Source of the DNA: Bacteroidales bacterium
GTDB taxonomy: Bacteria; Bacteroidota; Bacteroidia; Bacteroidales; WCHB1-69
Length of the DNA: 20,127 bases
Assembly (NCBI GenBank): GCA_012838875.1
Contig: DUOL01000180.1
Location: forward strand, 1-20,127
Direction of reading: 5' to 3'
Shown: piece after piece, positions 8,694 through 14,898 of the stretch
Layout: every line of letters begins with the position of its first letter
Numbering within the stretch: position 1 is the stretch's first letter
Made by a program: the position numbers and the translations under genes
The notes under the pieces: generated by a model
The model's database searches: none
Told to the model about the DNA's origin: nothing
The model's input: the letters and a program-made list of their open reading frames with translations, nothing else

Positions 8694-8842
8694 CCTGCCC
8701 CCTTTTCGCAAATATAAATCTTTAATTTTCAGGCTGTTATATTTTCATTTTAATATATTTACCGCATAAAAAGGCACAGTCAGGAAAATTATGAAATCTT
8801 GCGTATTTATATTTTTTAAATTTTGATTTTTAATTTTAATTA
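8694..8842. other. Gene-free AT-rich segment before the first repeat
   Basis: This forms the left part of the 329-base interval between miaA and the convergent lipoprotein gene. It is AT-rich, has no usable open frame, no tRNA-like clover leaf and no clear riboswitch. It runs into long T and A tracts immediately before the GC-rich repeat. A similar AT-rich run precedes the second copy. Confidence 0.5.
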
Positions 8843-9006
8843 GGGCGTGCCCCCTCGCTACGCTCGGGGTCGGCGCCCGGTTCCAAGTCCGCGGGCACAA
8901 GCCGTGGGGTCGCAAGGCGGCAAAAAGAGCTTACAAGCTCGCTTTTTTGCCGCCGCGTCCCCATCGGCTTCCGCCCTTGCGGGCTTTCCACCTAAGCGCC
9001 TCACGC
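8843..9006 (+). repeat. 164-base GC-rich structured repeat, copy 1
   Basis: The copy runs from GGGCGTGCCC to GCCTCACGC and is about 68% GC by my count (112 of 164). It matches 19934-20097 at 161 of 164 positions in the same orientation, differing at 8883, 8910 and 8916. Visible structure: a 5' stem (GGGCG 8843-8847 with CGCCC 8874-8878) enclosing CCCC 8851-8854 with GGGG 8866-8869; a long central hairpin 8899-8970; and a small 3' hairpin GCCC-TTGC-GGGC at 8973-8984. The ends can also pair as GCGTG with CACGC. It fills the gap between two convergent genes. No open frame in it resembles a protein. It could be a non-autonomous mobile element, a palindromic intergenic repeat, or a structured RNA. 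I recall similar GC-rich intergenic elements in other Bacteroidota but cannot verify it here. Confidence 0.9.
8916..8954. terminator. Terminator-like bidirectional hairpin inside repeat copy 1
   Basis: The core GAGCTT-AC-AAGCTC (8927-8940) is a perfect inverted repeat, preceded by five A and followed after GC by six T (8943-8948). Read on the plus strand it is a GC hairpin followed by a U-run. On the minus strand the same hairpin runs straight into five T. It lies between miaA (plus) and the lipoprotein gene (minus), just where a shared terminator is expected. The outer GGCGGC/GCCGCC arms extend the stem, which is unusual for a plain terminator. Confidence 0.5.
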
Positions 9007-9022
9007 AACCGCAAACTCTTCT

Positions 9023-9949
9023 TTATTCATACTCGTAAAAAATAGTGTATTGATAATAATCATATTCGTCTCCCTCACATCTTACGGTTTTTTTAACCTC
9101 CACAGGAAATTTGCCGCTGTATTTGTAATCGTTCGTTGTTACACAACTTTCGGTATAGGTATGGGTGCCTTCATCATCTATTGTAATCTCTTGCCAAGAG
9201 CATTTAACTTCTAAGGGATTATTTTTAGAAGCAACCCCAATGTCATGAGCTCTTTCATCATGTCCGAAAATAAAACGATATTTCGGATTGGATTTTTTAT
9301 CATGTTTGATATAAGTGTGTTTGATTTTCCAAGATCCTCCCTCAGAATCCTCCCCTTCACTTTTTATCTCTTTTAAATTGTCACCGTCATAGGTAAAAAT
9401 AACTGTTGATTCTCCGATGTAAACACCTTTATTTTTCATATTTGACTTTATTTTTTTCAGACTTTGCGTAAATTCCGCGGGGAAAAAAGGTTCTAATACA
9501 GAAGTAACATCGTTTTTCGATTTCTTTTCAAATTCATCATCGTATAAGTAAATTTTTGTTCCCATTTTTGAAATTTTATTATTTTCATGTGTAAACTTCA
9601 TTATAAGAGCAGTTCGTCCGTCCGGATAAAATCCTTCCATCGAGTCATAATGTCTTCCGTCATATTTAATGTTGAAATAGGTTCCCTCGCTTGTTTCTAT
9701 TCTTACTAATCTTTTTTTCTCATAAATGAAGCGTTTATACCACGGATCCTCTCTCTCAAAGTGTTCAATTTTAGTTAATAGCTTATCATCCCATGTCCAC
9801 TCTTCCAGTAAGTCCTTTGTTTCATCTTTTTCGCTGGGCCATTGGATGTAGATTCGTTTTATTTTTTCTTTTGGATTATAGACGCCATCTTTATGGCAAG
9901 CCAAAAAGAACAAAGATAAGACTATTGATAAAAGAACTATTTTTCTCAT
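9023..9949 (-). CDS. Predicted lipoprotein of unknown function
   Basis: I do not recognise this gene. The 308-residue product begins MRKIVLLSIVLSLFFLAC, a lipoprotein signal peptide with the lipidated Cys at position 18, so it should be anchored in the inner or outer membrane. The rest is rich in charged and aromatic residues, with short alternating strands (for example YIKHDKKSNPKYRFIFGHDE and YTESCVTTNDYKYSGKFP) that look like the beta-repeat lipoproteins common in Bacteroidales. That resemblance is weak and suggests no activity. Two Cys near the C-terminus (in ESCVTT and VRCEGD) could form a disulfide. The stop is 16 bases from the end of the GC-rich repeat. It is divergent from the outer-membrane-like gene at 10165. 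Confidence 0.8.
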   Translation of the reverse strand: MRKIVLLSIVLSLFFLACHKDGVYNPKEKIKRIYIQWPSEKDETKDLLEEWTWDDKLLTKIEHFEREDPWYKRFIYEKKRLVRIETSEGTYFNIKYDGRHYDSMEGFYPDGRTALIMKFTHENNKISKMGTKIYLYDDEFEKKSKNDVTSVLEPFFPAEFTQSLKKIKSNMKNKGVYIGESTVIFTYDGDNLKEIKSEGEDSEGGSWKIKHTYIKHDKKSNPKYRFIFGHDERAHDIGVASKNNPLEVKCSWQEITIDDEGTHTYTESCVTTNDYKYSGKFPVEVKKTVRCEGDEYDYYQYTIFYEYE

Positions 9950-10011
9950 AATTATATAATTTTTAATAATGCCTCCACTTTTGGCTGTCGGCTTCTCCGT
10001 TTAAACAAAAA

Positions 10012-10019
10012 CAAAAATA
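10012..10019 (-). promoter_or_regulatory. Putative promoter of the minus-strand lipoprotein gene
   Basis: On the minus strand the octamer is TATTTTTG, fitting TAnnTTTG, 62 bases before the ATG. A TTTG lies 16 bases further up (10036-10039), closer than the usual 18-21. That TTTG is part of a small palindrome, ACAAAA-CTA-TTTTGT (10035-10049), which could be an operator or chance in AT-rich DNA. Confidence 0.3.
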
Positions 10020-10135
10020 CATTTTTTTTATTTTACAAAACTATTTTGTTATTGATTTGAAGGGTAAGTAAAATAACTTTTTCTGCTTTTTTAGCAAGTT
10101 TTTCCACTCTATCCCAATTTATCAAAAAATATTTC

Positions 10136-10143
10136 TATCTTTG
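10136..10143 (+). promoter_or_regulatory. Putative promoter of the outer-membrane-like gene
   Basis: TATCTTTG matches TAnnTTTG and is identical to the gyrB box. It ends 21 bases before the ATG at 10165. The TTG at 10141, which could otherwise be read as an upstream in-frame start, lies inside this box, supporting the ATG. No clear -33 element is seen. Confidence 0.4.
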
Positions 10144-10164
10144 TTCGTTTTTTATTCATTGAAA

Positions 10165-10785
10165 ATGAAACGAATAATTTTATTTTTGGGAATTTTATGT
10201 TCCTTTTTGGAGGCTCAAGCTCAGCAAGAGCCTGCGAGTACCCCCTCCCCTACTTTCCCACGACATTCATTACAAATCGGCATCGGCGACCCGACACTTA
10301 TCAGATTAATGTACATAAACCGTTCCGGCTGCCCCTATTACCACCTCATCGACAATGATTGGTTTTCTCCCGATACGTATCGCGGGAAAAAAACAACACT
10401 TTTTCCTATTTCATTAAGTTATTCCTACTCCTTAAAAAAGTGGTTAGCTTTGGGGGGCATGACAACTTATAATTGCTATTTTTACAGTGAGTACGAGCGT
10501 TCTACCCGCAAGGTGGTCGGGCAATTTGAAAAACATTTTTTTGCATTTATGCCCACGATTCATTTTACATGGTTGAATAAAAAAATAGTTTCACTTTACT
10601 CCGGAGGCGCTTTGGGAGTAGCCTTTCTCTACACTTACTCGCGAGGAGAGCATCTATGGGAGGTTGCTCCTGCTTTTCAGTTGACATTCATCGGAATTAG
10701 AGTTGGAAAAACATGGTACGGCTTCGGCGAATACGGAGTCGGCGTTAAAGGTTTTTTAGCAACCGGTGTCGGTTATAAATTTTAG
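10165..10785 (+). CDS. Small secreted protein, probable outer-membrane beta-barrel
   Basis: The gene is not recognised by name. From the ATG at 10165 the product is 206 residues with a signal peptide (MKRIILFLGILCSFLEAQAQ, cleavage near AQA). The mature part alternates hydrophobic and polar residues, is rich in Tyr, Phe, Trp and Gly, and has segments that look like amphipathic strands (SLYSGGALGVAFLYTYS, APAFQLTFIGIRVG, YGFGEYGVGV). It ends in GVGYKF, with a C-terminal aromatic residue as is usual for outer-membrane barrels. The size would suit about eight strands. No enzyme motif is visible. It is separated by 11 bases from the following lipoprotein gene, so the two are likely one transcript. 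The partner relation is inferred from this spacing only. Confidence 0.75.
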   Translation: MKRIILFLGILCSFLEAQAQQEPASTPSPTFPRHSLQIGIGDPTLIRLMYINRSGCPYYHLIDNDWFSPDTYRGKKTTLFPISLSYSYSLKKWLALGGMTTYNCYFYSEYERSTRKVVGQFEKHFFAFMPTIHFTWLNKKIVSLYSGGALGVAFLYTYSRGEHLWEVAPAFQLTFIGIRVGKTWYGFGEYGVGVKGFLATGVGYKF

Positions 10786-10796
10786 AATTTTACAAC

Positions 10797-11669
10797 ATGA
10801 AAAAAGTTATTTTTTTTATCGCCTTATTGTCTGTTTCCTTTAACAGTTGCTACGTTGAAGAGGCAGACCTCGCCGAAAACCGCACGCAAAAAGGGAAGTT
10901 AATATACGACACATGGAGTTTCGCCATGAAAAATACCGTAACCGACTTTATTAATATTGCTTTTCATTTTAACTATTGGCTCGAAGCTCCTGCGGAAGAG
11001 AAAAATAGTATCGAAGATAGCCTTTTCTCAAATTATAAAATTAGAAAAGAGAGTGCAGACGTTTGGCAACTTTTAAAAGGTAGTCAAATAAAATATAGAA
11101 TCTATTGTATTAACCAGTCCCTGAATAATTTAGGTGCGAGATGGAATATTGTCCGATATCCCGATTCATACCCTTATAGTGATCTACCTTATTATAACAG
11201 CTACTCATTCACCTCATTTTATTCCGATACTATGGAATTGGCAATCTCTAATCTAACCGGTAGAAAATGGCACGTTTGGATGAATGAAAATACAACGCCA
11301 AAAACATTTATCGATTTTACATTCACTACGGATGATATTATCATGCCAATCGGTGTTGACAATGAAAATATGAGTTTAAGCGGAAACGGCACTTTTCGTT
11401 TTAATTATTTAGGCTTTAACGGAATTAATGAGGAGGGTGAGGAAGATGACACGAAACGCTACGGTTTTATTGACTTCACTATTGACTCGCCTCTCCACTA
11501 TCACTCCGGTTCAACGCTATTTCTCTTTTGGAAAAGCGGCAAAGTCTCATTGGAAGCCTACAATCTTTATCAAGACACCATAAAAATTGAAGCAACTTTT
11601 CTATTTCCTGAAGCAAATTATAATACCATTCAATTGACATATAACGGTGTTACGGAGAATTATCATTAA
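10797..11669 (+). CDS. Predicted lipoprotein of unknown function
   Basis: I do not recognise this gene. The product is 290 residues and starts MKKVIFFIALLSVSFNSC, a lipoprotein signal peptide with Cys18 as the likely lipidated residue. The body is strand-rich with many Asn, Tyr and Phe (for example WHVWMNENTTPKTFIDFTF and GNGTFRFNYLGFNG) and contains an acidic patch, NEEGEEDDTKRYG. No catalytic motif or named domain is evident. It sits 11 bases behind the outer-membrane-like gene and 36 bases before lpxK. The pair with 10165-10785 may form an envelope complex, but that is only an inference from gene order. Confidence 0.78.
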   Translation: MKKVIFFIALLSVSFNSCYVEEADLAENRTQKGKLIYDTWSFAMKNTVTDFINIAFHFNYWLEAPAEEKNSIEDSLFSNYKIRKESADVWQLLKGSQIKYRIYCINQSLNNLGARWNIVRYPDSYPYSDLPYYNSYSFTSFYSDTMELAISNLTGRKWHVWMNENTTPKTFIDFTFTTDDIIMPIGVDNENMSLSGNGTFRFNYLGFNGINEEGEEDDTKRYGFIDFTIDSPLHYHSGSTLFLFWKSGKVSLEAYNLYQDTIKIEATFLFPEANYNTIQLTYNGVTENYH

Positions 11670-11705
11670 CCGATTTCTTAAACAATATTAATTAAAACTA
11701 TTATT

Positions 11706-12764
11706 TTGAACTATTTTCTTTATCCTCTCGGACTCTTATATGGTTCTATCTTAAAAGTAAGACGTTATTTTTACCAACAAAAATGGCTCAAGTCATATTC
11801 TTTTCCTGTTTCCACAATAGGGGTGGGAAATTTAAGAGTGGGGGGCACGGGCAAGACACCTCATATTGAGTTTTTAATTAGAGAATTTGCGAACAACTAT
11901 ACATTGTTAGCCACCTTAAGTCGCGGCTACGGGCGTTCGTCAAAAGGTTATTTATTGGCATCTGCCCTCACGCAAAGCCAACGCACTGCGAGAAACTTGG
12001 GCGATGAACCGTTGCAATTTTTTACAAAATTCCCATTTATTGAAGTGGCTGTTTGTGAAGATAGAAAGGCAGGAATCGAAAATATCTTACGCGACCGTCC
12101 ACAAGTAGATATGATTCTGCTGGATGACGTTTTTCAACATTTGTCCGTTCAACCGGATTGTCAGATTTTATTGACCGAATACGCCGACCCTTACTACGCC
12201 GACTTTCCTTTACCGGCCGGAAGATTACGTGAATTTGCCTCCGCCGCTACCGCTGCTGATATCATTATCGTTACAAAAACTCCAAAAACTATTACACAAG
12301 AACAACGTGAAGAGATTATTCACGCCATTAAGCCTAATGTAAACCAACAAGTCTTCTTTTCCACTTACATTTATGAAAAACCTAAACCCTGCAACCCCTT
12401 AGCAGAACAGGTCAATTTGCTACCGGATACACCTATTATTTTGCTTACAGGCATCGCAAAATCGCAAGCATTAAAGAGAGAAGTTGAAACTCATTTTCAT
12501 AATGTTAAACATTATCCATTCCCTGACCATTACACTTTTCCAGTAAAAAAAATTCAAGCTATCATTGACGAAAATAAGGATCTTCTTGAAAATGGAGCAG
12601 TTTTGTTAACGACAGAAAAGGATACTATGCGACTGATAACAAACGAAATAAAAAAAGTTGTATCTTTGCACCCACTATTTTCACTCCCTATCAGAGTTGA
12701 GATTTTATTTAATGAAAAACAATCTTTAATAAAAAATATAAATAGCTATGTTACAAAAAATTAA
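11706..12764 (+). CDS. lpxK: Tetraacyldisaccharide 4'-kinase
   Basis: LpxK phosphorylates the 4' position of the lipid A precursor at the cytoplasmic face of the inner membrane. The 352-residue protein opens with the membrane-associated NYFLYPLGLLYGSILKVRRYFY, then GVGNLRVGGTGKTPH (P-loop 46-51), LSRGYGRSSKGY, GDEPLQFF, VCEDRKAG, LLDDVFQH, PLPAGRLREF, VTKTP, TGIAKSQAL, FPDHYTF and TTEKDTMRL, all typical of LpxK. The start is a TTG at 11706: the upstream frame is closed by a stop at 11679-11681, there is no ATG between, and family members begin exactly here. The 3' end overlaps the next gene by 17 bases, so the two are probably coupled. It shows that the organism makes lipid A. Confidence 0.94.
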   Translation: MNYFLYPLGLLYGSILKVRRYFYQQKWLKSYSFPVSTIGVGNLRVGGTGKTPHIEFLIREFANNYTLLATLSRGYGRSSKGYLLASALTQSQRTARNLGDEPLQFFTKFPFIEVAVCEDRKAGIENILRDRPQVDMILLDDVFQHLSVQPDCQILLTEYADPYYADFPLPAGRLREFASAATAADIIIVTKTPKTITQEQREEIIHAIKPNVNQQVFFSTYIYEKPKPCNPLAEQVNLLPDTPIILLTGIAKSQALKREVETHFHNVKHYPFPDHYTFPVKKIQAIIDENKDLLENGAVLLTTEKDTMRLITNEIKKVVSLHPLFSLPIRVEILFNEKQSLIKNINSYVTKN

Positions 12765-13560
12765 TGAAAGTGCTTCTTTTCTCAAAAGTAAAATAACGAT
12801 TCAACCTAAAATCGGTATTGTTCTTGGTTCCGGTTTAGGTGCTTTAGTTGATGAAGTAGATATAATGGTTGAGATTCCCTATAAAGACATTCCCAATTTC
12901 CCGGTTTCTACTGTGGAAGGGCACCGCGGTTCTTTAATTTTCGGTAAACTAAACGGTGTAGAAGTTATGGTAATGAGTGGTAGATTCCACTATTATGAAG
13001 GCTATACGATGAAAGAGGTAACTTTTCCAATTAGAGTCATGAAAGCTATTGGCGTTGAGAAATTAATTCTTTCTAATGCCGCCGGTGGTATGAATCCTAC
13101 CTTTAAAATCGGAGACGTAATGATTATTAAAGATCATATCAACTTTTTCTTTGATAATCCTTTAATGGGGAAAAATTACGATGAATTAGGTCCTCGTTTT
13201 CCCAGTATGAATGAAGTTTATTCTAAAAAGCTGGTAAAATTAGCCCATAAAATTGCTGAGGAACATGGTATTTATGTACAACAAGGTGTTTATCTTGGCG
13301 TAAGCGGTCCCTGTTTTGAAACGCCGGCAGAATATCGTGCTTTTTACATTTTAGGTGCTGATACCGTAGGAATGTCAACCGTTCCGGAGGCTATCGCCGC
13401 TATACATCAAGGAATGGAAGTATTCGCCATGTCTGTCATTACAGATCTCGGAGTTATCGGTGTGGTTGAGGTTGCTTCGCATGAAGAAGTGCTCGCTGCC
13501 GCTCAAAAAGCAGGTCCTAAAATGGTGAAAATAGTATCGGAAATGGTAACAAAAATGTAG
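12748..13560 (+). CDS. punA: Purine nucleoside phosphorylase, trimeric type
   Basis: It cleaves purine ribonucleosides with phosphate to a base and ribose 1-phosphate. The 270-residue sequence has the trimeric PNP/MTAP family motifs: GIVLGSGLG (23-31), EGHRG (57-61), GRFHYYEGY (78-86), SNAAGGMN (109-116), SGPCFETPAEY (186-196) and VGMSTVPEAIAA (207-218). Glu191 corresponds to the base-binding Glu201 of human PNP. The residue 42 positions later, where 6-oxopurine-specific enzymes have Asn (Asn243 in human), is Asp233 in SVITDLG. In the family Asp there is linked to 6-aminopurine acceptance, so substrate range is uncertain. The start ATG at 12748 overlaps the end of lpxK. Two PnuC-family transporters follow 75 bases downstream. 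Confidence 0.92.
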   Translation: MLQKINESASFLKSKITIQPKIGIVLGSGLGALVDEVDIMVEIPYKDIPNFPVSTVEGHRGSLIFGKLNGVEVMVMSGRFHYYEGYTMKEVTFPIRVMKAIGVEKLILSNAAGGMNPTFKIGDVMIIKDHINFFFDNPLMGKNYDELGPRFPSMNEVYSKKLVKLAHKIAEEHGIYVQQGVYLGVSGPCFETPAEYRAFYILGADTVGMSTVPEAIAAIHQGMEVFAMSVITDLGVIGVVEVASHEEVLAAAQKAGPKMVKIVSEMVTKM

Positions 13561-13635
13561 TTTTACTCTAAGATAAGCGAAAACTAAACGATACCACTCT
13601 TTCTATTCTATCTCTTTTTCTATTCCAGAACTTAT

Positions 13636-14289
13636 ATGAATTTAGATTCTTTTAATTGTTTTTTTGGTGAAATCCTTTCTTACATCCTTAATAATAAGAA
13701 TCTAATTATTGAAATTATAGGAACAATTACCGGACTATTTGTTGTTCTTTTGCAATATAGAGCATCGCATTGGTTTGCAGTCGTAGGAAGTATTAGCTCT
13801 GCCCTCTACATTTACATCTTTTATCACTCTAAATTTTATGCAGATGCCGTGGAGAGTATCTATTATCTCGGAGCTAATTTATATGCCCTGTTTTTTTGGT
13901 TGTACCTGAAAAAGAAACATCAAAATAAAAATTATGGTGGAATTACAAGGGTCGGCAAAACCGAAGCTCTTATCTTGTTTGCTATCTTTCTTATAGCAAT
14001 GTTCGCCATTCGTTATATTTTAAAAACATTCACCGATAGTCCGGTCGCAACAGGCGATGCGATGACAACTGCCATGAGTATTGTTGCCATGTGGTTATTA
14101 GCAAGAAAAAATATAGAACATTGGCTCGTCTGGACTGCCTTAAATGCTATTTCAACGGGTCTTTATGTTTGGAAAGGACTATACCCAACGACCTTATTAT
14201 ACGGCACTTATACAATTATTTCAATATTAGGATATCTGAAGTGGAAAAAAGAGATGATAAAATTTGAAGTTCATGACTCAATGGCTTAG
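13636..14289 (+). CDS. pnuC: PnuC-family vitamin/nucleoside transporter, first of a tandem pair
   Basis: The 217-residue integral membrane protein has about seven hydrophobic segments and the PnuC-type C-terminal signature EHWLVWTALNAISTGLYVWKGL followed by YGTYTIISILGYLKWKK. PnuC proteins have a SWEET-like fold and facilitate diffusion of nicotinamide riboside (PnuC), thiamine (PnuT), riboflavin (PnuX) or deoxynucleosides (PnuN), trapped by later phosphorylation. Substrate cannot be fixed from the sequence. No TPP or FMN riboswitch-like structure is visible in the 75 bases upstream, which argues mildly against thiamine or riboflavin. The purine nucleoside phosphorylase directly upstream supports a nucleoside or nicotinamide riboside. 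Its 3' end overlaps the second paralogue by 17 bases. Confidence 0.85.
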   Translation: MNLDSFNCFFGEILSYILNNKNLIIEIIGTITGLFVVLLQYRASHWFAVVGSISSALYIYIFYHSKFYADAVESIYYLGANLYALFFWLYLKKKHQNKNYGGITRVGKTEALILFAIFLIAMFAIRYILKTFTDSPVATGDAMTTAMSIVAMWLLARKNIEHWLVWTALNAISTGLYVWKGLYPTTLLYGTYTIISILGYLKWKKEMIKFEVHDSMA

Positions 14290-14884
14290 CATATTAGAAA
14301 TTTCTGCAACGATAATCGGTGCTATTTATATGTATTTGGAATATAAAGCCAAATATGCTTTATGGTATGTAGGATTAGTCTGGTCTATTCTTTACGTTTA
14401 TCTTTTTTGGGAACAAGGTATGATTTCATGGGCGATCACTTGGATTTACTATTTTTTTGCCAATGTTTACGGCATTTTTGCTTGGAGAAATGAAAAAGGC
14501 GAAACGAATGAGCCTCCTACGCATATTAAAAAATCATGGATTATACCCTTTTTTGTTATCACTGCAATTTTAATGGTGCCGCTATTTTTTCTTGAAGTAA
14601 TTTATAATCCACACGCAGGAAACATGTGGCTTGTTTTTTCTACCGTCTTCTCCACCGCTATCGGCTTTACGGGCATGTTCTTATTAGCTAAAAAAGTGGT
14701 TGAACAGTGGTTCGTATGGATAGTCGTGAATTTTATCTATGTCGTTGTTAATTTATACACCGGTTTTGCAGATAGTAAACCGACACACTATTTCACGGTT
14801 CTCCTCTTTGCTACTTATACCGTAATTTCCTTTCTTGGTTATGTCCGTTGGAAAAAAATGGCAGCAGTTGCTGATAAAAATTAA
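14273..14884 (+). CDS. PnuC-family transporter, second of a tandem pair
   Basis: From the ATG at 14273 the product has 203 residues and the same architecture as its upstream neighbour: about seven hydrophobic segments, the mid-protein YYFFANVYGIFAWRNEKG loop, and a C-terminal VEQWFVWIVVNFIYVVVNLYTG stretch followed by YTVISFLGYVRWKK. The two are clearly paralogous but strongly diverged, so they probably do not carry the same substrate or they work as a pair. An in-frame TTG at 14264 is possible, but the ATG is preferred. The 17-base overlap with the first copy suggests translational coupling and balanced synthesis. The final residues are short and non-hydrophobic. Confidence 0.85.
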   Translation: MTQWLSILEISATIIGAIYMYLEYKAKYALWYVGLVWSILYVYLFWEQGMISWAITWIYYFFANVYGIFAWRNEKGETNEPPTHIKKSWIIPFFVITAILMVPLFFLEVIYNPHAGNMWLVFSTVFSTAIGFTGMFLLAKKVVEQWFVWIVVNFIYVVVNLYTGFADSKPTHYFTVLLFATYTVISFLGYVRWKKMAAVADKN

Positions 14885-14898
14885 CTATTTTTGTCAAC

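Noticed and set aside
8694..9022. tRNA gene or CRISPR array in the gene-free interval
   Set aside because: No clover-leaf with a T-loop motif and no regularly spaced short repeats are present; the GC-rich element accounts for the visible structure.
8847..9038. 63-codon open frame running through repeat copy 1
   Set aside because: It is an open frame created by the GC-rich repeat, low-complexity in composition (Ala, Pro, Arg, Ser rich), and not preserved as a separate gene context in copy 2, where the longest frame is on the other strand.
13561..13635. Riboswitch (TPP, FMN or similar) before the pnuC pair
   Set aside because: The interval is 75 bases, too short and without a conserved riboswitch core that I can see.
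14886..14893. TATTTTTG as a promoter of the second miaA
   Set aside because: It matches TAnnTTTG but ends only 5 bases before the ATG, which would imply a leaderless transcript; chance in AT-rich DNA is as likely.
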